A stretch of DNA of 64,000 nucleotides from an uncultured Alphaproteobacteria bacterium (GCA_934270475.1 CAKQPS010000004.1:1-64000), one strand, 5' to 3'; positions 10,350-19,490 are shown, counted from the first letter of the stretch. The notes: generated by a model from the letters alone, not told the origin. A program made the numbers and translations.

Positions 10350-10509
10350 GGGGAGTTCGCAAATCATAATTCAGAATTTGATTTCTTGTGCCTTTAAAAG
10401 CATTAGAACCGAATAACGCTTTTTGTACATACACACAAGACTCCCCGATATCTGGAGATATAATTTCCTTCAGGAAATTAACAAGCCTTTCTGAATTATT
10501 AACTTGCGA
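10350..10509 (-). ncRNA. Candidate structured RNA: junction plus pseudoknot, family unknown
   Basis: Read on the minus strand: P1 pairs 10509-10489 with 10376-10357 (TCGCAA...ATAATTCAGAA with its complement). Inside are a hairpin at 10479-10462, a hairpin at 10461-10448, and P4 closed by CTTGTG/CACAAG (10439-10385) with an apical AGCGTTA/TAATGCT stem. GGGGAGT at 10446-10440 pairs with ACTCCCC at 10356-10350, forming a pseudoknot between the junction and the 3' tail. The minus strand is preferred because three pairs are G-U there and would be A-C mismatches on the other strand. A possible promoter, TTGCTT-17-TATAAG, lies upstream at about 10560-10590. It could be a riboswitch for the secreted-protein gene or a free-standing RNA. 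I do not recognise it. Confidence 0.5.
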
Positions 10510-10605
10510 CAGTTAAGCGGCAATTCATACCGCAAAATAAAGCTCTTATACACCTACTTATATAATATATTATCATATAAAGCAATATATTTTTTTTAAT
10601 CCTAG

Positions 10606-11544
10606 CTAAAAGTTTATACGCTCTTTTTCCACTACAATCGGCTTTTTATCCACTCTGGTATAAATCGCCCCAATATATTCGCCGAGAATTCCCATAAAAA
10701 ACAGCTGAATGGAAGCAAAAAAGTAAATACTTATCAAAATTGGGGCAATACCAAAATGAAATGAATCCCAATAAAGTAGTTTTGCCACAAAATAACCAAT
10801 TGAAAGCAGCAAACTGAAACCCGAAAAAACAAAACCAGCAAACGTCATAATGCGGAGCGGAACTTTAGAATGTTTAACAATTCCAATCATTGCATTATCA
10901 TACAAGGTATAAAAATTATTTTTGCTGAAACCGCGTTTGCGCACCGGCTGCACAAACGGAATTAGCGCTTTGTCGAACCCAATTTCACAAATCAACCCGC
11001 GCAAATAAGGATAGGTGTCTTCGGTAGATTTGAAAATTTCCACCACCTGACGGTCATACAGCCCGAAACCTGTGCAATTTTTCACCAGTTCCGAACCCGT
11101 ATCGTTAATGCGATTGATAAACCAATAAAAGCACTTGCGCACGGCAAAGAAAATCGGGCTTTCCTTAGACTGATTTTTTTGCCCCAACACAATTTTATAG
11201 CCTTCTTCCCATTTGCCGATAAAATCCGCAATCAATTCCGGCGGGTCTTGCAAATCCGACGCCATATAAATCACGGCATCGCCGGTTGCGTTGATAATTC
11301 CCCAATACGGCGAACGGATATGCCCAAAATTACGTGCGTTCAAAATCACTTTTACATGCTTGTCCTTTTTTGCCAAAGCCCGCAATTTATCGGCAGTGTC
11401 ATCGGTGGAAGCGTTATCCAGCAAAATTTGCTCATAGTCATATTTGCCTTTATACTTTTCCATTTGCGCTTTTACTCGTTCATAAAGCTCATCGACATTT
11501 TCGGCTTCATTAAAGCAACTTGAAACTATACTGATTTTTTTCAT
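10606..11544 (-). CDS. Family 2 glycosyltransferase, polyprenyl-phosphate type
   Basis: The 312-residue protein begins with a GT-A fold (SIVSSCFNEAENV at the nucleotide site, then ILLDNASTDDT, and the metal-binding-type DLQD at about residue 97). Two hydrophobic segments at about 235-255 and 265-290 follow, ending in a short basic tail. This is the layout of DPM1/GtrB/ArnC-like enzymes, which transfer a sugar from a nucleotide donor to undecaprenyl phosphate at the inner face of the membrane. It is the last gene of the sugar operon, and its start overlaps the stop of the TPP-enzyme gene by four bases. In this setting it probably loads the operon's sugar onto the lipid carrier, to be used by the GT-C protein encoded at the other end of the cluster. 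Donor identity is inferred only. Confidence 0.85.
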   Translation of the reverse strand: MKKISIVSSCFNEAENVDELYERVKAQMEKYKGKYDYEQILLDNASTDDTADKLRALAKKDKHVKVILNARNFGHIRSPYWGIINATGDAVIYMASDLQDPPELIADFIGKWEEGYKIVLGQKNQSKESPIFFAVRKCFYWFINRINDTGSELVKNCTGFGLYDRQVVEIFKSTEDTYPYLRGLICEIGFDKALIPFVQPVRKRGFSKNNFYTLYDNAMIGIVKHSKVPLRIMTFAGFVFSGFSLLLSIGYFVAKLLYWDSFHFGIAPILISIYFFASIQLFFMGILGEYIGAIYTRVDKKPIVVEKERINF

Positions 11545-13328
11545 TTTTTATTCTCTTTGCAACAAATCATATTTTCAGCAAATTCTTCCCGCGGCAAAAA
11601 CGGAAACATATCTTCCAAACTCGGAGATTCCATAGAGCCGTCAGGCAGCACGCGCGCCGATAGTTTTGGAGTAAACACGTAGTCCGGATTAACCATAACT
11701 TCGCAAATGACCGGTTCATTCCCCTCCAAAGTCTCGGCTATTGCCTTATCCAAATTTTCCGGCTTATCTACACGCAGGCTTTTTATCCCGAATGCCTCTC
11801 CGACTTTCACAAAATCCGGCAGGCTCACGCCGCTGTTGCGCCCATCACCGCAATGACGCCCTTCAAAAAAGTTGTTTTGCGTCTGTTTAATTGATATATA
11901 GCCGTCGTTGTTGATAATAAATATTTTTATCGGCAAATTATTATGCTTTATGGTTTGCAGTTCCTGTAAATTCATCATAATTGACCCGTCTCCGGCCAAG
12001 CATATTGTTTTACGTCGGTCTGCCGCCACACATGCCCCGATAGCTGCCGGCAAATCATACCCCATTGAGGCGTCGCCGGAATTAGAGAAAAAACGCTGTC
12101 CTTTTTTTATGCCGGCCAACTGAAACGTACAGATTGTTGCCGTGGCATTTGCCATAACGCACAAATCATTTTCTTCGGTAGCATCACAAATTGACTTTAT
12201 TGCCGCATAAGCATTGATTTTGCCGTCTTTATGCTGATATTCCGGTGTATGTGTAAAATCATATTTACGGCGCAAATTTTGTCCGTATTCCAGCCATTTC
12301 AGAGTATTTAACTCCGGAGTCTTTTCCAGCAAGGCCGGAATAAAATCTGCTAAATCGGCATTAACAGTCAAATCAGGGCGCACTGTCGGTTTCTGCAGCT
12401 CGGCATTATCTATATCCACCGCAATTTTATAAGCATTTTTTGCAAAATTTTCCCAATTATAACTGGCTTGTCGAATATTGTTGCGTGTTCCTAAAAACAA
12501 CACGCAATCGGCGTTTTGCAAAACAAAATTGCCGGCACGCTGCCCGATTGTCCCTATTCTGCCGACATAATTCGGATTATCATCTTCTAAAATATCAAAA
12601 CCGTTAAAAGTCGTAACCGCCGGAATATTCAGTTTTTCAAGAAGTTTCTTAAAGTTTTCGATTTGTCCCGACAAGCGAATGCCGTGCCCTGCTACCAAAA
12701 GCGGTCTCTGCGCTTGCTGTAATTTTGCAATCACTTCCGCGATTTTTAGTTCCGGTTTATTTTCTGCCGGCGGAATAAAATCTATCAAATCATTTTCATC
12801 AATCATTGCCGACTGTACATTATGCGGAATATCAAGCCACACCGGTCCAAACCGACCATGCGTTGCCAAGTAAACTGCTTTATCTAAGCAATATTTAACT
12901 TTTTTGGGGTCGGTAATCATCTCGGCATATTTGGTTAAAGGTTTAACAACCGATATTATGTCAACTTCTTGGTCTCCCAGCTGACGCAAAGCAAGTTCCG
13001 GACAGCTGGCAATGGTTGTTGAAAATTTTACCTGACCGGAAATAAATATCACCGGCACAGAATCTGTCCAGGAGCCAAACACACCGTTTAAAGCATTTAA
13101 TCCGCCCGGACCAGTTGTTACATTAACCACACAAGGTTTTTGATTAACCCTGCCATAACCTTCTCCGCATAAACCGCTTGCCTGCTCATTATGATTGCAA
13201 ATATAATTAAGATAGCGTCCAAAACTATCGTTCAAGTGCATTGCACCTCCGCCCGAAACCATAAACACATCACTGATTTTGTGTATATTTTTCAATCTTA
13301 AAGCTATATAGTCACTGACCTTCATCAT
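11541..13328 (-). CDS. Thiamine-diphosphate enzyme, acetolactate-synthase-like (YerE candidate)
   Basis: The 595-residue protein has the three-domain acetohydroxyacid-synthase layout. The N-terminal Glu (HNEQASG) activates the cofactor, and GPGGLNALNGVFGSW follows. A central domain covers about 190-330, and the C-terminal TPP site has GDGSIMMNLQEL...NNDGY. It sits between a NeuB-like synthase gene and a GT2 gene, with no ilvN-like small subunit or other branched-chain amino acid genes nearby, so a role in isoleucine/valine synthesis is unlikely. Known family members in O-antigen clusters, such as YerE, add a two-carbon unit from pyruvate to a 4-keto-3,6-dideoxysugar. An RfbH dehydrase encoded three genes upstream makes that reading attractive. 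Other TPP lyases of sugar clusters remain possible. The start may be the first or second of two adjacent ATG codons. Confidence 0.85.
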   Translation of the reverse strand: MMKVSDYIALRLKNIHKISDVFMVSGGGAMHLNDSFGRYLNYICNHNEQASGLCGEGYGRVNQKPCVVNVTTGPGGLNALNGVFGSWTDSVPVIFISGQVKFSTTIASCPELALRQLGDQEVDIISVVKPLTKYAEMITDPKKVKYCLDKAVYLATHGRFGPVWLDIPHNVQSAMIDENDLIDFIPPAENKPELKIAEVIAKLQQAQRPLLVAGHGIRLSGQIENFKKLLEKLNIPAVTTFNGFDILEDDNPNYVGRIGTIGQRAGNFVLQNADCVLFLGTRNNIRQASYNWENFAKNAYKIAVDIDNAELQKPTVRPDLTVNADLADFIPALLEKTPELNTLKWLEYGQNLRRKYDFTHTPEYQHKDGKINAYAAIKSICDATEENDLCVMANATATICTFQLAGIKKGQRFFSNSGDASMGYDLPAAIGACVAADRRKTICLAGDGSIMMNLQELQTIKHNNLPIKIFIINNDGYISIKQTQNNFFEGRHCGDGRNSGVSLPDFVKVGEAFGIKSLRVDKPENLDKAIAETLEGNEPVICEVMVNPDYVFTPKLSARVLPDGSMESPSLEDMFPFLPREEFAENMICCKENKK

Positions 13329-13350
13329 TATTAAAATCCTTATATTTAAA

Positions 13351-14430
13351 TTACAACCCTCTGTTTTTTAACATCAAAACAACATCTTCCGTTAAATATT
13401 CGGCTTTCGTATTATATATATCCAAAGGCTTGTCGGCAATAACATCTTTTTGCAAAACTTCACCGGTTTTAAATTCACGGCAAGATAACTGCCCTTTTTG
13501 CACGGGAATGGCAAAATACACATCATCAAAAGTTAAAACTGAACCTTGTTTTAAGTTTTTTTTAGCATACACACCACGAACTAAGGCATCTAAATATTTA
13601 GTTTCTTTCAATGGAATATCTCGACGACAGGTTGTTGCCTCTCCATTCATGGCAACCGCTTTTTTATAGGCTGTTATCCAATGTTCTAAATCTTCTGGCA
13701 GTGAACAATATGGCGAAACACCTTTTTCCGAATTTGGAATATCAATGTGGCGTTCAAACGTGCGTGCACCTTTAGCATAGGCCATAATCATTGCATCGCC
13801 GATATCCTCGTTTCTTTCGTGTGTTGAAAAACCAATTACATTATCCGGAAATAGATTTCTCAGCAAATCAATCTGCGCCATATCTAAGTTTTCTTTTTCG
13901 GTCGGATATTGTGCCACACAATGATTTATTGCCAACGGAATATTTTTTTCATTAAAAAATTTTGCCACGGAAACCACATCTTCCAAACAGGCGCCGCCGG
14001 TTGAAACAATTACAGGCTTTTTCGTTTTGGCTATTTTATTTATCAGTACATAATCATTTATATCGGACGAAGCTATTTTAATTATATCAATACCAGCATC
14101 GCAACATAAATCAACAGAAATTTCATCAAAAGGCGTTGCCATGGTTATAAGCCCATGATTGCGCACTGCTTCAACCATAGTGATATAATCCGCCTTAGAC
14201 ATTTTGGTTGCCAATGTTTTAGTAATATAGCGATAATCCGTTAAATTGCGGAAATCTTTATGAATAAAAGTATCGACATCTCGAAACTGCAACTTTATCG
14301 CCGCTTTTATATTATGCCGCTTAACAACTTCGGCAAACGTATCTATAATTTGCAAACCGCGTTGAAGTTTTCCCCAATGATTATTGGCTAATTCAAGCAC
14401 AAATAAATCTTCAAAAATCCGGTTTTTCAT
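13351..14430 (-). CDS. NeuB-like PEP-dependent sugar synthase with SAF domain
   Basis: The 359-residue protein matches the N-acetylneuraminate/legionaminate synthase family. It has an N-terminal TIM barrel with ELANNHWGK, KLQFRD, TPFDE and KIASSDI segments (residues ~12-290), and a C-terminal antifreeze-like SAF domain with RGVYAKKNLKQGSVLTFDDV (about 290-345). The family condenses phosphoenolpyruvate with a sugar aldehyde to give a nonulosonic acid. It directly abuts the epimerase gene (no spacer) and is followed 22 bases later by the TPP-enzyme gene. No CMP-sugar synthetase or NeuC/NeuA-like gene is in the cluster, so either those lie elsewhere or this is a divergent member acting on a different substrate. 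The exact product cannot be read from the sequence. Confidence 0.85.
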   Translation of the reverse strand: MKNRIFEDLFVLELANNHWGKLQRGLQIIDTFAEVVKRHNIKAAIKLQFRDVDTFIHKDFRNLTDYRYITKTLATKMSKADYITMVEAVRNHGLITMATPFDEISVDLCCDAGIDIIKIASSDINDYVLINKIAKTKKPVIVSTGGACLEDVVSVAKFFNEKNIPLAINHCVAQYPTEKENLDMAQIDLLRNLFPDNVIGFSTHERNEDIGDAMIMAYAKGARTFERHIDIPNSEKGVSPYCSLPEDLEHWITAYKKAVAMNGEATTCRRDIPLKETKYLDALVRGVYAKKNLKQGSVLTFDDVYFAIPVQKGQLSCREFKTGEVLQKDVIADKPLDIYNTKAEYLTEDVVLMLKNRGL

Positions 14431-15315
14431 CTATTTATCCTCCAACAGCAAATTAACATCCAATTTTTCTCTGTTTTGCTCATAATATTCATACAAATCA
14501 TGCACGGATTGCTCAAAATCCATAAATTTTACGTTTGGAAACTCCGCTTTCAAACGTTGGTTTGAGCCGTAATAATCTAAGCCGTATCCGCTTTTTCCGA
14601 CTTTAATATCCAAATCTTTGCCGGAAACTTTCCGCACCAGTTCAGCAATATTTTGCAACTCAACATAGCCGTCCGGCACAATATTATAGCTTTTATGCAG
14701 CGGATTTTCTTCAATAAAAACTTTAAGTATCGTTGGCAAATCGCGTACATCTAAATAACTGAAACGCCGGTTTTGCCGCAAAGTTATCGGCAGCCCGAAC
14801 ACAGCTTTGCAGCAAGCGTTAGATATAAAGCGGATAGCGTAATCTTCATACTTTCCGAAAATGCCGAAAATATTTAAGTCAACAAAATTATCCAAGTTCT
14901 GAATTTGTTTGGCAATAACATATTTGCAAAAACTATGCTCGTCTTTGCCCATATTTCTAAATATCTCGTTTTCCGTGACTCCGGCGTTGTTTTGCGCCAC
15001 ATCATAAACTGCGCCGCTGCCAAAATTGATAAACCGCCCGAACTTATCCTTGTGGCGCTCCAAATTTTCAAACATACGCACATTGGTATAAAACAAATTG
15101 TTCAAATCCTTGGCGTTGCGGTGTCCGGGTTTGGTGGCGGCATGTAAAACCACGTCAAATTCTTTATGTAAAAAATATTTATCAACCGCGGCGGTGTCTT
15201 CCAACGGCAATTCAGCATGCGCCGGCGCGACAATTTCATAATCTTGCGCCAATGCCGATTCTAAAATATTGCGACCTATAAAACCGCTGCCGCCGGTTAA
15301 CAGAACTTTTTTCAT
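14431..15315 (-). CDS. NAD-dependent sugar epimerase/dehydratase (extended SDR)
   Basis: The 294-residue protein opens with a dinucleotide-binding loop, TGGSGFIGRNI. It has a Ser/Gly-rich stretch (NFGSGAVYD) and a YVIAK catalytic Tyr-x-x-x-Lys at about residues 132-136, the signature of extended short-chain dehydrogenases acting on nucleotide sugars. It is short for a 4,6-dehydratase and closer in size to 4-reductases or GDP-fucose-synthase-like enzymes. Its start overlaps the rfbH stop by four bases and its stop abuts the NeuB-like gene, so the three are translationally linked. With an RfbH and a TPP enzyme present it could act as the final 4-keto reductase, as YerF does in yersiniose synthesis. 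That is inference from context. Confidence 0.85.
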   Translation of the reverse strand: MKKVLLTGGSGFIGRNILESALAQDYEIVAPAHAELPLEDTAAVDKYFLHKEFDVVLHAATKPGHRNAKDLNNLFYTNVRMFENLERHKDKFGRFINFGSGAVYDVAQNNAGVTENEIFRNMGKDEHSFCKYVIAKQIQNLDNFVDLNIFGIFGKYEDYAIRFISNACCKAVFGLPITLRQNRRFSYLDVRDLPTILKVFIEENPLHKSYNIVPDGYVELQNIAELVRKVSGKDLDIKVGKSGYGLDYYGSNQRLKAEFPNVKFMDFEQSVHDLYEYYEQNREKLDVNLLLEDK

Positions 15316-16673
15316 TTACCCGCCTTTTCTTTTATAAAATTATGCAAAACTTCCGCAATTTTTTGCATATCGCCCACATTGTTATTTTGCGCCACGCCAA
15401 CCCAAAACGTGTGGTTCATAATAAATTCCGTATTCGGCAGCAAGGCATATTCTTTTTCCGTGAGTTCGGCGGAATTTAGCAGCTGCGAGCCGCCGATACG
15501 CAAAGCAATGCTGTTTTGCACAAACATCGGCTGGCGCAAAATGTTACCGGCAAACAGCTGACGAGTACCGACACCGTGTTTTTCCAAATATTCTACAACT
15601 TCATTTTTGCTAAATGGCGCATTTTCTTTTACAGAAAGCAAAAAGCCAAACCAAGATTGTTTACAGTTTTCATTTACTTTCGGCAAAATGAAATAATCCT
15701 GTAAATCAATCAACAAGCTAAACAAAGTTTCGGCATTTTGTTGGCGTATTTGCAAAAATTTATCCAATTTTTTAAGCTGCGCCAAGCCGATTGAAGCCTG
15801 CCAATCCGTTATTTTCAAGTTATAGCCGATATGCGAATAGGTATATTTATGGTCATATCCTTTCGGCAAATTTCCCATTTGCAAATTAAAGCGACTGCCG
15901 CAAGTGTCGTCACACCCCGGCTTGCACCAGCAATCACGCCCCCAATCGCGGAATGAAAGCAAAATTTTGCGCAGCAGTGCGTCATTGGTAACCACCGCAC
16001 CGCCCTCGCCCATGGTAATATGATGCGCCGGATAAAAGCTGAAAGTGCCGATATGCCCGATAGTTCCGGCATATTTTCCCCGCCATTTGGCGCCCAAAGC
16101 GTCGCAGCTGTCTTCAATCACCCACAAATTATATTTTTCCGCCAAGGACATAATTCTATCCATATCGTACATATTGCCCAAAGTATGAGCTAAAAATATT
16201 GCCTTAGTTTTCGGGCTTAGCGCCTTTTCAATTTTAGCCGTATCTATGTTATATTCACCAACCGTGCAGTCAACAAAAACCGGCACCAAGCCATTTTGCA
16301 CAATCGGATTAACCGTGGTCGGGAAACCTGCCGCCACCGTTATCACTTCATCGCCTTTTTTCAGTGCTCTGCCGCCTAGTTTATACGAGGTTAAAGCAGA
16401 CAACGCCAGCAAATTCGCCGAAGAGCCGGAGTTGGTTGTTACAGCATATTTAACCCCCAATTTACGGGCAAACTCTATTTCAAATTCATCATTAAAACGC
16501 CCCGCTGTCAGCCACATATCAAGCGATGCCTCAATCATATTCGCCAGCTCTTCTGCCCCAATGTTTTTGCCGGACGCCGGAATATATTTTTTAGGCTGTT
16601 TTTCAGTTTCAAGGCACTGCGCGTATTGCGCGGCAAGCTCCAGCATTTTGGCTCGAATTTCTGCTTTATTCAT
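15312..16673 (-). CDS. rfbH: CDP-6-deoxy-4-keto-hexose 3-dehydrase (E1, RfbH type)
   Basis: The 453-residue protein is a DegT/DnrJ-fold enzyme in which the cofactor Lys is replaced by His (FYPAHHITMGEGG, His217/218). It binds PMP and dehydrates rather than transaminates. Four cysteines, 190, 248, 250 and 258, fit the C-x57-C-x-C-x7-C pattern of the E1 [2Fe-2S] cluster exactly. E1 removes the 3-hydroxyl of CDP-6-deoxy-4-keto-glucose on the way to 3,6-dideoxyhexoses and needs a reductase partner (E3). No E3, cytidylyltransferase or 4,6-dehydratase gene is in the window, so the precursor pathway must be encoded elsewhere. It lies 35 bases after the GT-C gene and overlaps the epimerase gene by four bases. 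The enzyme class is well supported; the final sugar is not known. Confidence 0.88.
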   Translation of the reverse strand: MNKAEIRAKMLELAAQYAQCLETEKQPKKYIPASGKNIGAEELANMIEASLDMWLTAGRFNDEFEIEFARKLGVKYAVTTNSGSSANLLALSALTSYKLGGRALKKGDEVITVAAGFPTTVNPIVQNGLVPVFVDCTVGEYNIDTAKIEKALSPKTKAIFLAHTLGNMYDMDRIMSLAEKYNLWVIEDSCDALGAKWRGKYAGTIGHIGTFSFYPAHHITMGEGGAVVTNDALLRKILLSFRDWGRDCWCKPGCDDTCGSRFNLQMGNLPKGYDHKYTYSHIGYNLKITDWQASIGLAQLKKLDKFLQIRQQNAETLFSLLIDLQDYFILPKVNENCKQSWFGFLLSVKENAPFSKNEVVEYLEKHGVGTRQLFAGNILRQPMFVQNSIALRIGGSQLLNSAELTEKEYALLPNTEFIMNHTFWVGVAQNNNVGDMQKIAEVLHNFIKEKAGK

Positions 16674-16708
16674 TTTTTCGCTCCTTGTACCACCCTTACT
16701 CCCCTGCC

Positions 16709-18385
16709 TTAATTCGGCAAAAAATTTCCGTTAATTTTATAAACATCAAACCAAATATTTCCAATCTGCAAGGTACGTTCATACGACAGATTTTTATAAA
16801 CATCGGGACAAATGTCGGCTTTTACAGCTTTTTTAGCCGGATTATAAAACAGTGTTTTGTTGTATGAATTAAAAATCAGCAAATAGTCGCCCTCCAACAA
16901 ATTCTCCGGCTCTTTTACAGGTTTCAGCTTGAAGAAAATATCCTCGCAGGTATCAAGATATGTAAACAGTTGAGGAGAAATAAAATAGATACCGGCTGTA
17001 TTTTTCCATAAATAGCCTGCCGATTCATTGCTCCAGGACAAACCTGTCCACGCCGCCAATTTTTTATGTTTCAGCTTATTTATAAAATCAATATCTTCCT
17101 GCTCCTGATGAAAAGCGTATGGGCTTCTGCCTTCAAAATCCGCAAACGTGGAATTCATGCCGATGAGCATTACCAGCAAAACGGCGGCGTATTTTTCAGC
17201 TAACCGCAATCCGCTCAAAATTTTTGCTAGAGCATAAAATATCAATATTGCCCACACCGGATTTAACAGCATATAATAGCGTGAGTTATACTCCCACATT
17301 TCCGGCATGCAATAGCAAAGATACCCGCTCATCAGCACAATAATAAAAGCAAACAGCACCACGGTTTCATCATTCTTTTCTTTATTTTTCCATACAAAAA
17401 ACGCATAACCGCAGGTCAGCAGTAAAATAACCGCCACTGCCGCCCAACTTAGCTGCACATTGTCAAAAACATTTGCATGAAAACTGAACAGTCCGTCCGC
17501 TAAATTTGCCGACACTTTATTTATATGCCACAGCAGCGATTTATCACCGGCAACCGATGCACAACCGAAAATCATTAAAGTTTTCAGTGCGTAAGGGCAA
17601 ACGGCAAAAAACGCCACCACGCTCAAAAACATTGCCAAAGCCAATTTTAACAGCAATTTATATTCTTTTACACACAGCAAATACGCACCGCTAACACAGG
17701 ATACAATATATGAAAAAACTGCGGAATTATATGAAGTCAACATTCCTAATGTTGAATATAAACCAATTAAAAACAAACGCTTTTTTGTCGCTTTCTTTTC
17801 TTGCAGCAGCGGGCACAGCTCATTTAACATACAGACGGCAAACAGGGTTTGCATCAAATATACCCTAATGTATAAAACAGATGAAAATCCTATGCAGGAA
17901 AATGCAAACAGCACAACCGGCAGCAACGCAAACCATTTGTTTGCAAAAAACTTTTGCGAAAGTTTAAGCATTGCCAGCAAGGTTAAAACCCACATAAATA
18001 TGTTTAACCCGCCGCCTATCCATTTGCTGAAAGTATCAGGGAAAAAATAACTGATGGTATAAAGCGTCATAAAATAAAGCGGCGTATGCATATCTCTTTG
18101 TAAATTGCGATAAATATGGCTAAAGTCAAAACCGTTTTCCGGCTGAACCGTTAAATATTTTTGATAAGTTTCACTGGGCAGCCACCGATTCCAATTTTCT
18201 TCAGCGTTTGCAACATACGGACCGATAAAACTGTTAGCATGCGCATATGACCACTGCTCATCAACATGAAAATTATTCTTTTCACAATAATAACCGAACA
18301 CCATACAAAGGTTTATGCTCAACAGCAGCAGACAAACCACCGTATACAGCCCCCTAAATTCTTTTATTTTATTCCATAAACTCAT
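16709..18385 (-). CDS. GT-C fold membrane glycosyltransferase (ArnT/PMT-like)
   Basis: The 558-residue protein has about ten or more membrane segments, beginning at residues ~14-33. The first is followed by HVDEQWSY, the acidic Asp-Glu pair in the first periplasmic loop that marks GT-C enzymes using lipid-linked sugars. Its C-terminal ~130 residues are soluble. It resembles the family 39/83 or ArnT-like group in layout, without enough detail to name an acceptor. It is the first gene of the sugar-specific part of the operon and would act in the periplasm on sugar presented on undecaprenyl phosphate by the GT2 enzyme. It follows the 140-aa hypothetical gene by 12 bases. It could glycosylate lipid A, lipopolysaccharide core or a protein. 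Confidence 0.8.
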   Translation of the reverse strand: MSLWNKIKEFRGLYTVVCLLLLSINLCMVFGYYCEKNNFHVDEQWSYAHANSFIGPYVANAEENWNRWLPSETYQKYLTVQPENGFDFSHIYRNLQRDMHTPLYFMTLYTISYFFPDTFSKWIGGGLNIFMWVLTLLAMLKLSQKFFANKWFALLPVVLFAFSCIGFSSVLYIRVYLMQTLFAVCMLNELCPLLQEKKATKKRLFLIGLYSTLGMLTSYNSAVFSYIVSCVSGAYLLCVKEYKLLLKLALAMFLSVVAFFAVCPYALKTLMIFGCASVAGDKSLLWHINKVSANLADGLFSFHANVFDNVQLSWAAVAVILLLTCGYAFFVWKNKEKNDETVVLFAFIIVLMSGYLCYCMPEMWEYNSRYYMLLNPVWAILIFYALAKILSGLRLAEKYAAVLLVMLIGMNSTFADFEGRSPYAFHQEQEDIDFINKLKHKKLAAWTGLSWSNESAGYLWKNTAGIYFISPQLFTYLDTCEDIFFKLKPVKEPENLLEGDYLLIFNSYNKTLFYNPAKKAVKADICPDVYKNLSYERTLQIGNIWFDVYKINGNFLPN

Positions 18386-18397
18386 TGACAGTCTCTT

Positions 18398-18820
18398 CTA
18401 ATTAAACCGTTTGGCAAAAACTTCTTTAGCCATGCCGTTAATCATTTTAATTTTGTCATTTTGCAAAATATGCGGCAATTCCACCGAAACAAAGGTGCTG
18501 CGCGGATCGGCGTTTTCAACAAAAGCTAAAACATTGCCGGAAGCGGCGGCAATAAAACGAGCCGAAGCAATTGCCCAAACTTTGAGAATTTCACTGTCGG
18601 GACAACCGCTGCCGGTCTCCAGTCCCAAAGCAATCAATTTTTTTCCGCAAGGAGTGTCATCTAACGTCCGGCATTCAGGGTGATTTTTCAAATATGCCAG
18701 CGCCTTGTCTTTGTTTTCTCTGGTCGGCAAATAGCTTATGCTATACAAAACCACGCTGTCTGCCGGTGTTTCCACACTTTCGTTTTGTGCAATTTTATAT
18801 GCTTCAGCGAGCTTGTCCAT
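18398..18820 (-). CDS. Hypothetical protein, 140 aa
   Basis: Not recognised. The soluble 140-residue product has no signal peptide. It carries five cysteines (ECRTLDDTPCGKK, GCPDSE and others), with a mixed alpha/beta look (a hydrophobic strand VVLYSISYL, then helices). Its start overlaps the end of the HAD hydrolase gene by 17 bases and has a GGAG-type ribosome site (TTGGAGAAGAATT before ATG), so it is probably translated by coupling. The GT-C gene follows 12 bases later. It is most likely a genuine conserved gene of this lineage. Confidence 0.7.
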   Translation of the reverse strand: MDKLAEAYKIAQNESVETPADSVVLYSISYLPTRENKDKALAYLKNHPECRTLDDTPCGKKLIALGLETGSGCPDSEILKVWAIASARFIAAASGNVLAFVENADPRSTFVSVELPHILQNDKIKMINGMAKEVFAKRFN

Positions 18821-19490
18821 AATTCTTCTCCAATTTAAATTGCCCTTGCTGCAATTTGGTCAGCAGTTTTTCCAAACTATTTTCTGGCGTCACCAAATAT
18901 CCTTTTATCCCTAAACGCTTTGCCACGCTCAAATTAGTTTGCGCATCGTCAAACAACAAACAATCTTCGCCGCTAAGCCGATGCTTTTCTAAAAAATATT
19001 CAAAGCCGTGTTCGCTTTGTTTGGGGTGGAAATAGCCGTCACGCTTGGTTTGAGCTATATCATAAACCTCAATATTTTCTTGCTGCAAGCTTGCTGCGCT
19101 TTGCTTAAAAACCTTTTGCAGCACCTTATCTATATGTTCAAAACTGTTGTTGCTGAAAATAACAACTTTATTTTGCTTTGCCGTTTTTAGCAGAACATCT
19201 TTTAATTTTGCATTATATTCAATTGAATTATAATCAATTTCCGCCGCCATTTCTTGACAGTATTTCTTAAAATCATAGCCGGTAGCATCACAAATATCTT
19301 TAATATAATTAAACACGCCCAAATGTTTTTTATTGATAGATTCCTCTGAAATTTTACGCTGCTGTTCACCGCTTAAACCAATATTTTCACGATAAATTTT
19401 CTTCATTGCGTCAACAATTTTCCGCAGTGCTAGTTCAGATTCCGGATATAAAACCCCATCGCAATCTATAATGTAAACACTTTCAGTCAT
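18804..19490 (-). CDS. HAD-superfamily hydrolase (pyrimidine 5'-nucleotidase-like)
   Basis: The 228-residue protein contains the HAD motifs in order: IIDCDGVLYP (nucleophile and acid/base Asp) near residue 9, VVIFSNNS (motif II) near 105, and LLFDDAQTN (motif IV) near 175, with a helical cap between. DCDGVLYP and the cap arrangement resemble the SDT1/YjjG-like pyrimidine 5'-nucleotidase group, common next to DUF4167 in alphaproteobacteria. It would be a cytosolic phosphatase of nucleotides or sugar phosphates. Its start shares one base with the stop of the DUF4167 gene, and the next gene overlaps its end, so all three are one transcript. Substrate specificity is uncertain. Confidence 0.8.
   Translation of the reverse strand: MTESVYIIDCDGVLYPESELALRKIVDAMKKIYRENIGLSGEQQRKISEESINKKHLGVFNYIKDICDATGYDFKKYCQEMAAEIDYNSIEYNAKLKDVLLKTAKQNKVVIFSNNSFEHIDKVLQKVFKQSAASLQQENIEVYDIAQTKRDGYFHPKQSEHGFEYFLEKHRLSGEDCLLFDDAQTNLSVAKRLGIKGYLVTPENSLEKLLTKLQQGQFKLEKNYGQAR

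Noticed and set aside
10350..10509. Plain 6S RNA call
   Set aside because: The long outer hairpin fits, but the pseudoknot and two side hairpins do not match the 6S layout; kept as unknown.
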